Source: Planctomycetota bacterium (lineage in GTDB: Bacteria; Planctomycetota; Planctomycetia; Gemmatales; Gemmataceae). Taken from it: a stretch of 43,404 nucleotides of DNA. This document shows positions 34,367-43,341 of this stretch, piece by piece (the stretch's first letter is position 1; every line of letters begins with the position of its first letter). Made by a program: the position numbers and the translations under genes. The notes beneath the pieces were generated by a model. That model ran no database searches. It was not told the DNA's origin and saw nothing but the letters and a program-made list of their open reading frames with translations. The DNA lies in contig VGZJ01000015.1 in assembly GCA_016872595.1 (NCBI GenBank), positions 1 through 43,404 of the forward strand, in the 5' to 3' direction.

Positions 34367-37300
34367 TCACGCGCGGGGCAGGGCGGCGAGCGCGAAGGTG
34401 CGGAACGTGTCGGCGAACTCGGTCCGCGTCGGCAGCGGCGACACCAGTCCGGTGCGCACGTCCGCGACCGGCTGGCCCTCGGCGTACACACGCACGATGG
34501 GGCCGAACGCGAACGGGTCGGCGACCGCGCCCGGCCACGCGTCGACCACGTCCACGCGCACCGGCACCGGCCCGCCGTGCTTCGGCAGGAACAGGTGCGT
34601 GCCCACCTCCACCGCGGCTAGCGCGCGGGCGTGAACGCCCTTCAGTTCCACGCCGCGAACGTCGGGCCGGTCGCGTAGGATCGGCGCTTCGATCACGTCA
34701 AGGCCGAGGCCGGACTGCCACGCGAGCGCATAGTAGTAGGCGAGCACGCCCGCGAGCGAGCTTGCGGCCCCTGCCGGGAACCCGCGGACCTGAAGGAACG
34801 TCGGGCGCGGGTCGGCGGGCGCGCGGGCCATCAGGTTCAAGAGCGCGAGGCGGTTTTCCAAGTCGAACAGTTCTTGGTCGTCGGGCAGCGGCTCGCTGCG
34901 CTCGAACAGCTCGCGCACCGCTTGCTCCATGCTCTCGGCCGACGCGAGCAGCCGCAGCGCGGACGTGCCATCGAGGTCGAGGTTCTTCGGCGCGGTGACG
35001 TAGCGGTAGCGCGCGCGGCGCGCGCTCGATGTCGTCTGACTCCCCTCGGCGTAAGCGGCCTTGCGGTCTTCGAGCCGGTTCTCGTAGTCGTTCAGCGTCG
35101 CCCCAATGGCGTCGGCCAGTTCCTTGAGCGCGAAGTAGCGCTCGTGTTCGGGCGTGATCGCGCCGGCCGCGACCGGGCGCGCCGGGCGCAGCGCGTCGAT
35201 CACCTCGTCGGCCCGGTCGAGTACGGCCCACGCCGCGTCCAGCCGCGCGCGCAGCGGCACCGCGGCGCGCGACTCCAGCGGCAACTTCGCCGCCCACTCC
35301 GGGGCTTGCACGTGAACCGCGAGCGCGCCGCCCGCGCCGCGCACAGTCACCACGGTCAGCTCGTTGGCGTCGAGCGCCGCGAGCCGCGCCGCGGCCGGTT
35401 GCGTCAGCTCGCGCTCGACGGCACGCTTCATCGCACGCGCACCCAGCGCCGGGTCGTACCCCGCCGTGATGACGCGCTCCAAAGCGTCCGGGGCAACATT
35501 AAGAACGCACTTGCGCTGCCCGAAGCCCTCGCGCGCCAGCACCTCGTTCACCAGCCGCCGGGCGATGGTGCCCATCTCGTCGCGCGTCAACTTGCGAAAC
35601 GGGATGACGCGGTCGAGCCGGTTGTAGAACTCCGGGCGGAAGAACTTCTCCGCGGCGCGCACGTAGGCGTGCCCGCGGTCGCCCTCCGGCACGAACCCGA
35701 GGTTCGCTTCGGCCTCGCGCACGCCGAGGTTCGAGGTCATGATGACGAGCGCCGAGGAGAAGTCCGCGGTGCGCCCGAGCGCGTCCGTCAACCGCCCCTC
35801 GCCGAGCAGTTGCAGCAGCAGGTCGAACACTTCGGGATCGGCCTTTTCGATCTCGTCGAGCAGCACCACCGCGAACGGCTGGCGGCGGATCGCGCTCGTG
35901 AGCTGGCCTTCCGGTTGCGCGAACGTGCCGACCAGTCGCGCCGCCGCGCCGGGCTGGTTGAACTCGTTCAGGTCGAACCGCAGCAGGCGCTCGGCGTCCC
36001 CGAAGAGCGTGCGGGCAATGGCTTTCGCGCACTCGGTCTTGCCCACGCCCGTCGGCCCCAAGAACAGGAACGCGGCGAGCGGGCGGTCGGGGTCGTTGAG
36101 CCGGGCCTTCGCCACGCTGACCACGTCGGCGAGCGCTTCGACCGCGTCCGGCTGTCCGATCACCTGTTCGCGCAGCCGGTCGCGCACGTCGTCGCGGTCG
36201 AGGCGCTGGCGCGGGTCGAGGAACGCGAGCGACAGGCCGCTGCGCGCGGCGAAGTCGGCGAGCACGTCGTCGCGCGTGACGGGGGTCGACGCCGCGGCGG
36301 TCGCGCGCACGGCGAGGCGCGCGAGCACCGCGGCGGCCTTGCCGGGGAACGCGGCCGTACGGTCGTAGCGGCGCGGCAGGTCGATGGCCGCCGGGAGCGC
36401 GTCGAGCGCGAACGCCACAACGTGCCGCGCCTCCAGCCGGCGCTGCTGATCGATCAGGACGCGGAGCGTGTCGGCGTCGGTCGGCTCGCGCACCGGGATC
36501 ACGTGGAACAGGTCCGCGAACCCGCGGTCGCGCTCTTGCAGCACGCGCAGCGCTTCGGGCGTGATCTCGCCCAACACGCGCACGTCGCGGCGCTCTAGAT
36601 ACGGCTTCAGAACGGTGGCGGCGCTCAGCGTCGATTGGCTCGTCGTACCCGCGAGGAACAGCCCGACGAGGTCGTCGAAGTAGAGGACGTGGTCGCGCTT
36701 CTTCGCGTGCTTGAGGATCGCGAGGAGGCGCCCTTCCCACTGCCCGACGTAGGACATGCCGGAGATGAGGCGCTGCGGCGATACGAGCCACGTGTTGTAC
36801 CACTGTCGGTGCACGGCCTTGCGCGCGGCCACGCGCCGGAACACGCACTCGTGAACCACGGCGGTCTTGCCGGCCAACCGCGGGCCGCACAGCAGCACCG
36901 GGCGGCGGTCGGGCAGTTCCAGAAGGCGCGCCAGCTCACCGACTTCGCGCTCGCGCAGCACGCCGCGGTCGAGTTCGTCCGGGTACTGCCAATCGAGGCA
37001 GCGCCCGACGCGCCGCAGTTCGCCCGCGCCGTCGGTGGTTTCGGTGCCTAGCAGCGCGAGGAAGTTGGCCGCCGGCTTCTTCGCCACCAGCGCGGGCACG
37101 TTCGCGCTCAGGTCGAGCGTTTGCACCCACGCCTTGCCCGCGAGCGAAGTCGCTTCGGGCTTGATCTCCTCGTCCGGTTCGGCGTCGCGCTCGACCGCTC
37201 GCCAGTGCTCGGAGTACACCGCGTGCGCGCGGTCTTCAAGCAGTTCGCCGCGCGGAATCTCGAACCACAGGTCCGGCAGCGAAGGCGTGAACGCGAGCCG

Positions 37301-37597
37301 CCGCCCCATGTGCTCGAACGCCACCACGAGGTACTTGGTGCGCGCGACGCGGCGGCGCAACTCGATGTCGAGCGCGACCCTGTGCGTCGTGACCGCGGGG
37401 CCGAAGGCCCACGCGCCCAGCTCGTCGTGACGGTCCCGCTTGGCGAGCGCTTCGAGCACCTCGATGAGGTCGCGCGTGAGCCGCGCGAGGAGCCGGTTCA
37501 GGCTCCCGTGCGCGCGCTCCGGGGCGCTGAAGAACAGCGGGCGCGCGGTGTACCCGGCCTTGTGCTGGTACACGAACAGCGGGATGCGAAAGTTCAT
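34367..37597 (-). CDS. ClpB-like double AAA+ protein with release-factor-like C-terminal domain, copy A
   Basis: 1076 residues from ATG 37597. Residues 1 to about 200 are a unique N-terminal region. AAA+ domain 1: Walker A GPRLAGKT (238-245) and Walker B 'VLYFDDL' (about 304-310). AAA+ domain 2: Walker A GPTGVGKT (514-521), Walker B 'VVLLDEIEKAD' (577-587), sensor 'TSNLG' (621-625), arginine-finger area 'FYNRLDRVI', and the C-terminal small domain 'YDPALGARAMKRAVEREL', all as in ClpA/ClpB. From about 930 it departs from Clp: 'YYYALAWQSGLGLDVIEA' and 'GVELKGVHARALAAVEVGTHL' follow the class I release factor pattern, and 'VRVYAEGQPVADVRTG' (about 1035-1050) matches RF2 'IRSYVLDDSRIKDLRTG'. The GGQ domain is absent. 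Probably an ATP-driven remodelling machine with a ribosome- or tRNA-site-like docking domain; function inferred. Confidence 0.85.
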   Translation of the reverse strand: MNFRIPLFVYQHKAGYTARPLFFSAPERAHGSLNRLLARLTRDLIEVLEALAKRDRHDELGAWAFGPAVTTHRVALDIELRRRVARTKYLVVAFEHMGRRLAFTPSLPDLWFEIPRGELLEDRAHAVYSEHWRAVERDAEPDEEIKPEATSLAGKAWVQTLDLSANVPALVAKKPAANFLALLGTETTDGAGELRRVGRCLDWQYPDELDRGVLREREVGELARLLELPDRRPVLLCGPRLAGKTAVVHECVFRRVAARKAVHRQWYNTWLVSPQRLISGMSYVGQWEGRLLAILKHAKKRDHVLYFDDLVGLFLAGTTSQSTLSAATVLKPYLERRDVRVLGEITPEALRVLQERDRGFADLFHVIPVREPTDADTLRVLIDQQRRLEARHVVAFALDALPAAIDLPRRYDRTAAFPGKAAAVLARLAVRATAAASTPVTRDDVLADFAARSGLSLAFLDPRQRLDRDDVRDRLREQVIGQPDAVEALADVVSVAKARLNDPDRPLAAFLFLGPTGVGKTECAKAIARTLFGDAERLLRFDLNEFNQPGAAARLVGTFAQPEGQLTSAIRRQPFAVVLLDEIEKADPEVFDLLLQLLGEGRLTDALGRTADFSSALVIMTSNLGVREAEANLGFVPEGDRGHAYVRAAEKFFRPEFYNRLDRVIPFRKLTRDEMGTIARRLVNEVLAREGFGQRKCVLNVAPDALERVITAGYDPALGARAMKRAVERELTQPAAARLAALDANELTVVTVRGAGGALAVHVQAPEWAAKLPLESRAAVPLRARLDAAWAVLDRADEVIDALRPARPVAAGAITPEHERYFALKELADAIGATLNDYENRLEDRKAAYAEGSQTTSSARRARYRYVTAPKNLDLDGTSALRLLASAESMEQAVRELFERSEPLPDDQELFDLENRLALLNLMARAPADPRPTFLQVRGFPAGAASSLAGVLAYYYALAWQSGLGLDVIEAPILRDRPDVRGVELKGVHARALAAVEVGTHLFLPKHGGPVPVRVDVVDAWPGAVADPFAFGPIVRVYAEGQPVADVRTGLVSPLPTRTEFADTFRTFALAALPRA

Positions 37598-37608
37598 GGT
37601 TGGGTCTT

Positions 37609-37675
37609 GGCGAGCGGGGGGTGAGCCCCAGTTCGTTGTCATCGGCGAGCGGGGGGCGTAAGTCCCCTGTTCTCT
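37609..37675. repeat. GUAA-loop hairpin repeat, copies 2 (partial) and 3
   Basis: A truncated copy (GGCGAGCGGGGGGTGAGCCCC, given as two parts GGCGAGCGGGG and GGTGAGCCCC) starts at 37609. A full copy at 37644-37675 matches the repeat at 26485-26516 with two differences. The stem G-G-G-G-G-C/G-T-C-C-C-C is closed by GTAA. They lie between the two minus-strand AAA+ genes. Confidence 0.75.
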
Positions 37676-37683
37676 CCTCTCGC

Positions 37684-40600
37684 CTATTCAGCAATCAGCT
37701 TCAGCAAGCGCGCGCGGGCGTTGGCGGCGAGCGCGTCGGCGATCCAGCCCCCCAAGCCGGCGGGCGCGCCGGTCCACACGCGCTCCAACTTCCCGTCGTG
37801 CATCTCGCCCTTCACCAAGTCGTACTGGCGGCGCACGTCGGTGTTGCGGTACCAGCCGCGGCGGGTGCAGGCCTGCGGCGGGCCGTACGAGTACAGCGGG
37901 GCCGCGCTCACGCGGACCATCACGTCCGGGTTCGCGCCGTCGCCGGGGTCGCTCGACTTGATCTCGTGCAGCCCGGCCTCGCCCCAGAACCGCAGGTGCG
38001 CACCGGACCCGCCGACGGACAGCGCGACGCCGACCGTACCCGCGACCGCGTAGGTGTGGGCCTGCGCCGGCACGAGCGGCACGCGCTTGAGTAGCATTCG
38101 CGGTGCGCCGCCGGGGAACACCCAGAAGCGCTCGAGGTGCCATTCGGGTTTGGGCGGTTCGGGCGGCGCGTTTACCGAGCGCGGCGGCGGCGTGGGGCGC
38201 GGCGGCTCGACCGGCGGGTCGGTGTCTTCGGGCAGGTCGTAGCGCACCATGTCCACGCTCAGCCCGCTTTCGAGCGCGGCCGTTCGGTACGCGAGGGCCA
38301 AGTCCGCGAGGTGCCCGCGGTGCTCGCCGAACAGCGCCAGCGTGACGCGGTCGCCGCGCGGCGCGTCTAGCGCGTACAGGCGAAGGAGCAACTTGTCCCA
38401 ATCGCGCGTCGCCGCGCTCAGGCGCTCGGTCAACTCCGCGGGCGGGTCGCTGAGGGCTTCGTGGAACGCGATCACGGTTTCGTCTTCGAGCGCGACGGCC
38501 GCATCGCGGGCGCGCGTCACCTCGTCGGCGAGTTCGCGCAACCGGCCCACGTCCGCGAGCACCTGTGCCTCGTCCGCGGTCAGCGGCTTGCGCGCGCCCT
38601 GCTTTTTCAAGATGCGGCGCTCGCGCTCGCTCAGTTGGAACACCTCGTTGTTGAGCTCGCGCACCACGGTCGAGGTCGCAAGCTTCTGGTGCCAGCGGCG
38701 GAGCGACTGCGCGCCGGTGGCGAGCGCGCCCGCGGGGTCGCCGATCTCGCGCGCCGACTTCGCGCGCACGCCTTGCAGCGGCTTCACGCTCACCGCGCCC
38801 GCTCCGACCTCGACCGCCAACGGCGCGTCGCCGGGGTGCCGGTTCATCTGCCGGGCCAGCGGCGCGAGTAACTCGCGCTCCATCGCGCGCTTGAGCGGGC
38901 GCGCCCCGTACCGCGGGTCGAACCCAACCGCGGCGACGCGGTCCAGAACCGCGGCGTCGGTGGTCAGCGCGAGTTCGCGGAACCGCACGCCGTCGCGGTG
39001 CAGCACCTTCTGCCACTCGCGGTCCGCGATACTCCGAATCACCTCCGGGCCGAGCGGCGCGAACAGCACGATGCGGTCGAGCCGGTTAAACATCTCCGGG
39101 CGCAGGAACTGCTCGACGGCCTTCGCGAAGTGCTCGCGCGATTCCGCCGCGCCCGCGCCGCCGCCCACGAACCCGGCCGCGCCGCGCCGGTACGATTCCG
39201 CGCCGAGGTTCGACGTGAGGATGACGACCGTGTTGCGGAAGTCCGCGAGCCGCCCGCCGGCGTCGGTCAGCCGCGCCTCGCCCAGCGCTTGCAGCAGCAG
39301 GTCGAAGAACGAACCGTCCGCCTCCTCCACTTCGTCCAGCAGCAGCACACTAAACGGCTGCTCGCGGACCTTCGCCGTGAGCAGCCCCTCGGTGCCGAAC
39401 GCGCCGCCGACCAACCGGCGCACCGCGACCGGGTCGGCGTACTCGCTCATGTCGAACCGCGTGAGCCGGTCCTTCGAGCCGAACAGGAACTCGGCGACGG
39501 CCTTCGCCATCTCGGTCTTGCCCACGCCGGTCGGCCCGATGAACAGCAGCGAAGCGATTGGGCGGTTCGGGCGCGTCAGCCCGGCCTTCACGGTGGCGAG
39601 GAGGTCCGTGACGAGGTTCACCGCGTCCGGTTGGCCGATGACGCGCCGCGCGAACCAATCGTGCGTGTGCGCGAGGTCGAGCGGTACCGCCGGGTCGATG
39701 ATCGCGCGCGGCAGCCCGGTCTCGCGCGTGAAGGCGTCGTACACTTCGACCTCGGTGATCGGCTCCCCGTGCGTGCCGTCGCGTATCAGGTTTTCGAGGA
39801 AGCGCAAGGGGCGCCCGGGGTACGCCGAGTAGGTCGCGTAGCGGCGGTGCAGTCGGTCGGTGGCGGCGAGCGCGGCGCGCTGCGTCTCGCGGCGCGCGTT
39901 GTCCTTCGCAAAGCTCGCGAGGATCGCGCGGCCCTTCGCGTCATTCGGCTCCTCAACGGTGACGTGCCGGAAGGCGTCGAGCAGTTGCGGGTCTTGCTTC
40001 TCGATCAGCGGCAATTGTTCCGGCGTGCATTCGGCCACGCACAGGAGTTCGCCGCGGGCGACCGCCGGGCGCAGGAACGTGGCGATACCGCTGCTGTTGT
40101 GCTCGCTCTTGCCCACTTCGAGCAGCTCGACGAGCGCGCCGAGGTGTAGCACCGCGCCGCGCGCCTTCGCGTCCTTCACCAGTTCCTGACAGCGCTGCTG
40201 CCACATGCCGAACCCGGTCTGGCCGGCGACGATGCGCGCGCCGCTGGTCTGGTAGATCGGCGCGCGCGCGGCTAACCGCCAGCGCCGCGCCAGCTCGCGC
40301 ACGGCCGCGGTCTTGCCGACGCCACTCGGCCCGATCAGCAGCACGCTCTGCGGCGGGTTCGCGGTCAGCGCCTCGGCCAGTTCCGCGACGGTCGCGTCGG
40401 CCTCGTAGGTCTTCTCGTGGTCGCGCCCCAGCATCACCGCGACTTGCTTGAGCAGCGACTTCTTGCCGTCGTCCGCGTCGGCCTCGGCGCGCAGCGCGCG
40501 GTCCTTCAGCGTCGGCACTTCGACCGAAAGCGCGTGCGGTTCGATGGCGAAGCCGACTGTGGTCTGAGTGAACGCGAGCGGGCGCAGGCCGACCGAGAAG

Positions 40601-41082
40601 TTCGCGCGGCGCAGCGCGGCGAGCGCCTCGCGCCGCAGCGCTGCGTTAAGGTCGTCGCCGGGGCGCACGATCACCTCGATGCCGAGTTCCGCGACGCGGG
40701 CCAGCACGTAGTGCGCGCCGTGGGTGCGGGCCGCGCCCGCGGGCACGTCCGGGGCGAGCGCATCGGGCGGGGCTTGGTCCCACACCGCGGCGTGGAACGT
40801 GAGTGCGAGCGGGTCGCGCCACGCCTCGCTCGCGCGCGGCGGGTGCAGTTCGAGGGTGAAGGTGAGGGCGCGCGGGGCCGTGGCCCGGCGGCGGCGGATC
40901 AGGTCCGCCGGGTCGAGTTTCGGGATCAGTTCGAGGAGGTTGCGACGGGCCGCGGTGCCGCTCGCGTCGCGGTTCGCGCCGAGGCGCGCGAGTTCGGGGA
41001 ACAGCAGCGGTTCCGCGAGGACCGCGCCCGGGCCGACCTTGCGGAGCACGAGTGCGACGGGGAACTCGATGGCGGCGGGCAT
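37684..41082 (-). CDS. ClpB-like double AAA+ protein with release-factor-like C-terminal domain, copy B
   Basis: 1132 residues from ATG 41082, preceded by GGAG; the frame is open 23 codons further upstream without a good start. Unique N-terminus of about 200 residues. AAA+ 1: Walker A GPSGVGKT (251-258), but the Walker B position reads 'AVLHLGALVELLE' without the usual acidic pair. AAA+ 2: Walker A GPTGVGKT (516-523), Walker B 'VLLLDEVEEAD' (579-589), sensor 'LTSNLG', 'MFNRLDRIVLF' and 'FDPRYGARPLKRAMERELL', fully Clp-like. The C-terminus (about 913-1132) carries a release-factor-like domain split by a Pro-rich insert: 'LADLALAYRTAALESGLSVDM', given as LADLALAYRTAAL and ESGLSVDM, then 'SGAHLRFWGEAGLHEIKS' and 'VRRQYDLVKGEMHDGK' (1083-1098). 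It lacks GGQ. A paralogue of copy A. Confidence 0.85.
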   Translation of the reverse strand: MPAAIEFPVALVLRKVGPGAVLAEPLLFPELARLGANRDASGTAARRNLLELIPKLDPADLIRRRRATAPRALTFTLELHPPRASEAWRDPLALTFHAAVWDQAPPDALAPDVPAGAARTHGAHYVLARVAELGIEVIVRPGDDLNAALRREALAALRRANFSVGLRPLAFTQTTVGFAIEPHALSVEVPTLKDRALRAEADADDGKKSLLKQVAVMLGRDHEKTYEADATVAELAEALTANPPQSVLLIGPSGVGKTAAVRELARRWRLAARAPIYQTSGARIVAGQTGFGMWQQRCQELVKDAKARGAVLHLGALVELLEVGKSEHNSSGIATFLRPAVARGELLCVAECTPEQLPLIEKQDPQLLDAFRHVTVEEPNDAKGRAILASFAKDNARRETQRAALAATDRLHRRYATYSAYPGRPLRFLENLIRDGTHGEPITEVEVYDAFTRETGLPRAIIDPAVPLDLAHTHDWFARRVIGQPDAVNLVTDLLATVKAGLTRPNRPIASLLFIGPTGVGKTEMAKAVAEFLFGSKDRLTRFDMSEYADPVAVRRLVGGAFGTEGLLTAKVREQPFSVLLLDEVEEADGSFFDLLLQALGEARLTDAGGRLADFRNTVVILTSNLGAESYRRGAAGFVGGGAGAAESREHFAKAVEQFLRPEMFNRLDRIVLFAPLGPEVIRSIADREWQKVLHRDGVRFRELALTTDAAVLDRVAAVGFDPRYGARPLKRAMERELLAPLARQMNRHPGDAPLAVEVGAGAVSVKPLQGVRAKSAREIGDPAGALATGAQSLRRWHQKLATSTVVRELNNEVFQLSERERRILKKQGARKPLTADEAQVLADVGRLRELADEVTRARDAAVALEDETVIAFHEALSDPPAELTERLSAATRDWDKLLLRLYALDAPRGDRVTLALFGEHRGHLADLALAYRTAALESGLSVDMVRYDLPEDTDPPVEPPRPTPPPRSVNAPPEPPKPEWHLERFWVFPGGAPRMLLKRVPLVPAQAHTYAVAGTVGVALSVGGSGAHLRFWGEAGLHEIKSSDPGDGANPDVMVRVSAAPLYSYGPPQACTRRGWYRNTDVRRQYDLVKGEMHDGKLERVWTGAPAGLGGWIADALAANARARLLKLIAE

Positions 41083-41187
41083 TCCGGCTCCGGTGGGGGC
41101 GTCCCGAACGGACGCGCGCGGCCCGCGCGGGGTTCGTGCGGGCGTCCCCATTGGAGTACGGGCCGCGGCCGGGCCGGGCAGGGGCGC

Positions 41188-42222
41188 TCACTCGTAGGCG
41201 TGCAGGGTCTCCAGCTTCGGATTCGGCACGTCCAGTCGGTCGAAGTCCTTGTGCCCCTTGTTCCGCTTGTGGTACTCCTCGAACGCGCGCACCTGAAGGT
41301 CGAACTTCTCGGCTATCGTGTCGTAGTCGGGGCCGGGCACGGCTTGGACGTGCGGCATCAGGTGCCCGTTGAGCGTGATGGGGTCGTCGATCTCGGGGAG
41401 CGAGAGTTTCGCGGCCTTGAAGTCCGCTTTGAGCTTCGTGACCTCGTCGTCGTTCGCGTGCTCGCGGAACGTGGGGAACCAGCCGTAGAAGCCGACGCAC
41501 ACCGCGACCCCCTTGACGTGGTAGCCGTGGAACGGCGGGGGCACGTTGTACCGCACCACTTCCAGACGCGCGTCGCGCAGGCGGTCGCCCCAGTCGGTGT
41601 CGATCTCGCTCCCCAGTTCGCGGTCGATCAGGTGCGCTTGGCGGCGGCTCTGGAGCTTCAGGGCCAGCGCCGGCGACCCGACGCACAGGCGCACGCGGGC
41701 CGCGTTCTGGTGGACCGCGCGGCTCACGAACTCGATGAACTTGTGCGGGCTGAACGCGATCACGCTCACGTCCGCGCCGGCGAGCGTGCGCCCGGACTGG
41801 TCGAGGTGCCGGAACAGCGCGTCCTCGGCGCAGTCGCGCGTCGGGTACGCACGGCACCCGGCCATCGGCGCGGGCGCGTGTGCGTCGACGAGGCCGAGCA
41901 ACTGGCGCAGGGGCCGCGGCAGGCTCGCCGCGGGGAAGCTCGTGCGCAACATCTCCCCCTTCAACTCGGTTTGTACGCCCGACGCGAGCAGGCACTTCAG
42001 CAGGTACGCCGCGACCTTGTCGTAGGTCGCGGGCGCGGAGTGCTTCGGGCACTTCGTGTCGAAGAACGCCAAACAGGTCCGCCGGTTCAACGACTTGATC
42101 TCGTGCGCGACGAGCGCGGCGCTCGAGTTGATGGACTTCAGAATCGCGTTCGTCAGCGTGTAGTTCGGGTGGTCCCCGCGCGCGGCAGCGGTTGCGGGCG
42201 TGGGGTCGAGTTGTTCGGTCAC
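41188..42222 (-). CDS. Unrecognised protein heading the AAA+ gene set
   Basis: 344 residues from GTG 42222, chosen because GAGGT lies six bases before it; the frame is open 18 codons upstream. Alternating strands and helices: 'RTCLAFFDTKCPKH', 'ADVSVIAFSPHKFIEFVSRA', 'ARVRLCVGSPALALKLQSRR', 'DARLEVVRYNVPPPFHGYHV' (cut at 20). The segment 'FHGYHVKGVAVCVGFYGWFP' contains His-x-Lys in a setting that recalls the single HxK motif of phospholipase-D-like domains, though the expected downstream Asp is missing. No signal peptide. It is 105 bases upstream of the AAA+ copy B gene in the same direction, so it is probably part of that transcript, possibly as sensor or effector. Function unknown. Confidence 0.7.
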   Translation of the reverse strand: MTEQLDPTPATAAARGDHPNYTLTNAILKSINSSAALVAHEIKSLNRRTCLAFFDTKCPKHSAPATYDKVAAYLLKCLLASGVQTELKGEMLRTSFPAASLPRPLRQLLGLVDAHAPAPMAGCRAYPTRDCAEDALFRHLDQSGRTLAGADVSVIAFSPHKFIEFVSRAVHQNAARVRLCVGSPALALKLQSRRQAHLIDRELGSEIDTDWGDRLRDARLEVVRYNVPPPFHGYHVKGVAVCVGFYGWFPTFREHANDDEVTKLKADFKAAKLSLPEIDDPITLNGHLMPHVQAVPGPDYDTIAEKFDLQVRAFEEYHKRNKGHKDFDRLDVPNPKLETLHAYE

Positions 42223-42509
42223 GAGTACACCTCGGCGTGAGAGAGCCGCGGGCGCGGCGGCACCGGGTTGGCACATGAATGTCTAACGCACTCCACGTTC
42301 GATTCTTCGACGAATTCTCCGGTTCTGCACTCCGTGACATTCCGCGACATTTCGCGCGCGCTCCGAATGCGCGCGATTCCCGCGCGATTCCGCGGCGTGT
42401 CTTGAGGCCCCGAAAATCGCGCTTATCGTCATAAAAGTCCGCGCGACGGACGTTCCCATTTGCCGGGCGCGAGTGCCCGGTGCAACGACTCTCACCAACG
42501 GAGGTTTCC

Positions 42510-43265
42510 ATGTTCTGGATGAAGCGCGCCGCGGTCGTGACCGTGGCGCTCGCGGCGGTGATGTACTTCACCCCGCTCGGCAAGCACGCCACCGTGCTCG
42601 CGAAGAAGATCGTCGGCAGGACCGGCGACATGATCCCGGTGCAGCACCACATCGACGTACTCAAGGAGGAGGTGCGCGGGTTCGACAAGGACATCGACAA
42701 GAAGAAGAACGAGGTGGCCGCGGCGCGCGTCGCCGAGAACGAGGCCCGCGAAGCCTACGAAGCGGTCCGCGCGAAGTACGACGACCTTGAGGACGCGCTA
42801 AAGGTACTGGCCCGTGACCTCGACAAGGCCAAGGTGCCGGCCGCGGCCGACGCGACCGCGCGCAAGAAGCAGGCCTTCGCCGCCAAGTATGAGGCGTTCC
42901 AGACCGCTGAGGCGCGCCTCGGCGAGAAGGAGAAGAAGCACGAGGCCGCGAAGAAGTACGCGAAGCAGGCGTACGACGAACTGACCGCGCTCGTGGACGC
43001 GAAGAAGGCGCTCGAGGGCGAGATCGCCAGCTTGGAGCAGATGCTGCGCGAGGTCGAGCACGCCGAGACGAAGGCCCGCGCGGGCGACGGGCGCGTGGCC
43101 GAGACGCAGCGCAAGGTGGACGAGCTGCGCAAGCAACTCGCGGTGCGCTCCGAGCGCACCAAGATGGACGCCGCGGACCGCGCCTCGGTGCCGGCGGCCC
43201 CGGCCGCGGCCGACGCCGACGCCGCGCTCAAGCAGTGGAAGGCGCGCCAACTGACGAAGGAGTAG
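42510..43265 (+). CDS. Membrane-anchored coiled-coil protein
   Basis: 251 residues from ATG 42510, preceded by GGAGG. A hydrophobic N-terminal segment 'AAVVTVALAAVMYFT' acts as signal anchor. From about residue 45 to 215 there is a nearly continuous heptad-type helix rich in Lys, Glu and Ala ('LKEEVRGFDKDIDKKKNEVA', 'LREVEHAETKAR', 'VDELRKQLAVRSERT'), a long coiled coil. The tail is Ala/Asp-rich. No enzyme motif. Such proteins in planctomycetes are often periplasmic or membrane-associated spacers. It stands divergent from the AAA+ gene set, 287 bases away, and is followed after 76 bases by a secreted-protein gene in the same direction. Confidence 0.85.
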   Translation: MFWMKRAAVVTVALAAVMYFTPLGKHATVLAKKIVGRTGDMIPVQHHIDVLKEEVRGFDKDIDKKKNEVAAARVAENEAREAYEAVRAKYDDLEDALKVLARDLDKAKVPAAADATARKKQAFAAKYEAFQTAEARLGEKEKKHEAAKKYAKQAYDELTALVDAKKALEGEIASLEQMLREVEHAETKARAGDGRVAETQRKVDELRKQLAVRSERTKMDAADRASVPAAPAAADADAALKQWKARQLTKE

Positions 43266-43341
43266 TTCCCCCGTGGGTCCGGCGGGCGGTGCGCCGCCCC
43301 CCGGACCGTTTCCTTTCCCCACTGTTCAAGGAGAACCACCC

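Noticed and set aside
41188-42222. Calling the unknown AAA+-associated protein a phospholipase-D enzyme
   Set aside because: Only one His-x-Lys is visible and the expected downstream Asp is missing; the likeness is recorded only as a remark.
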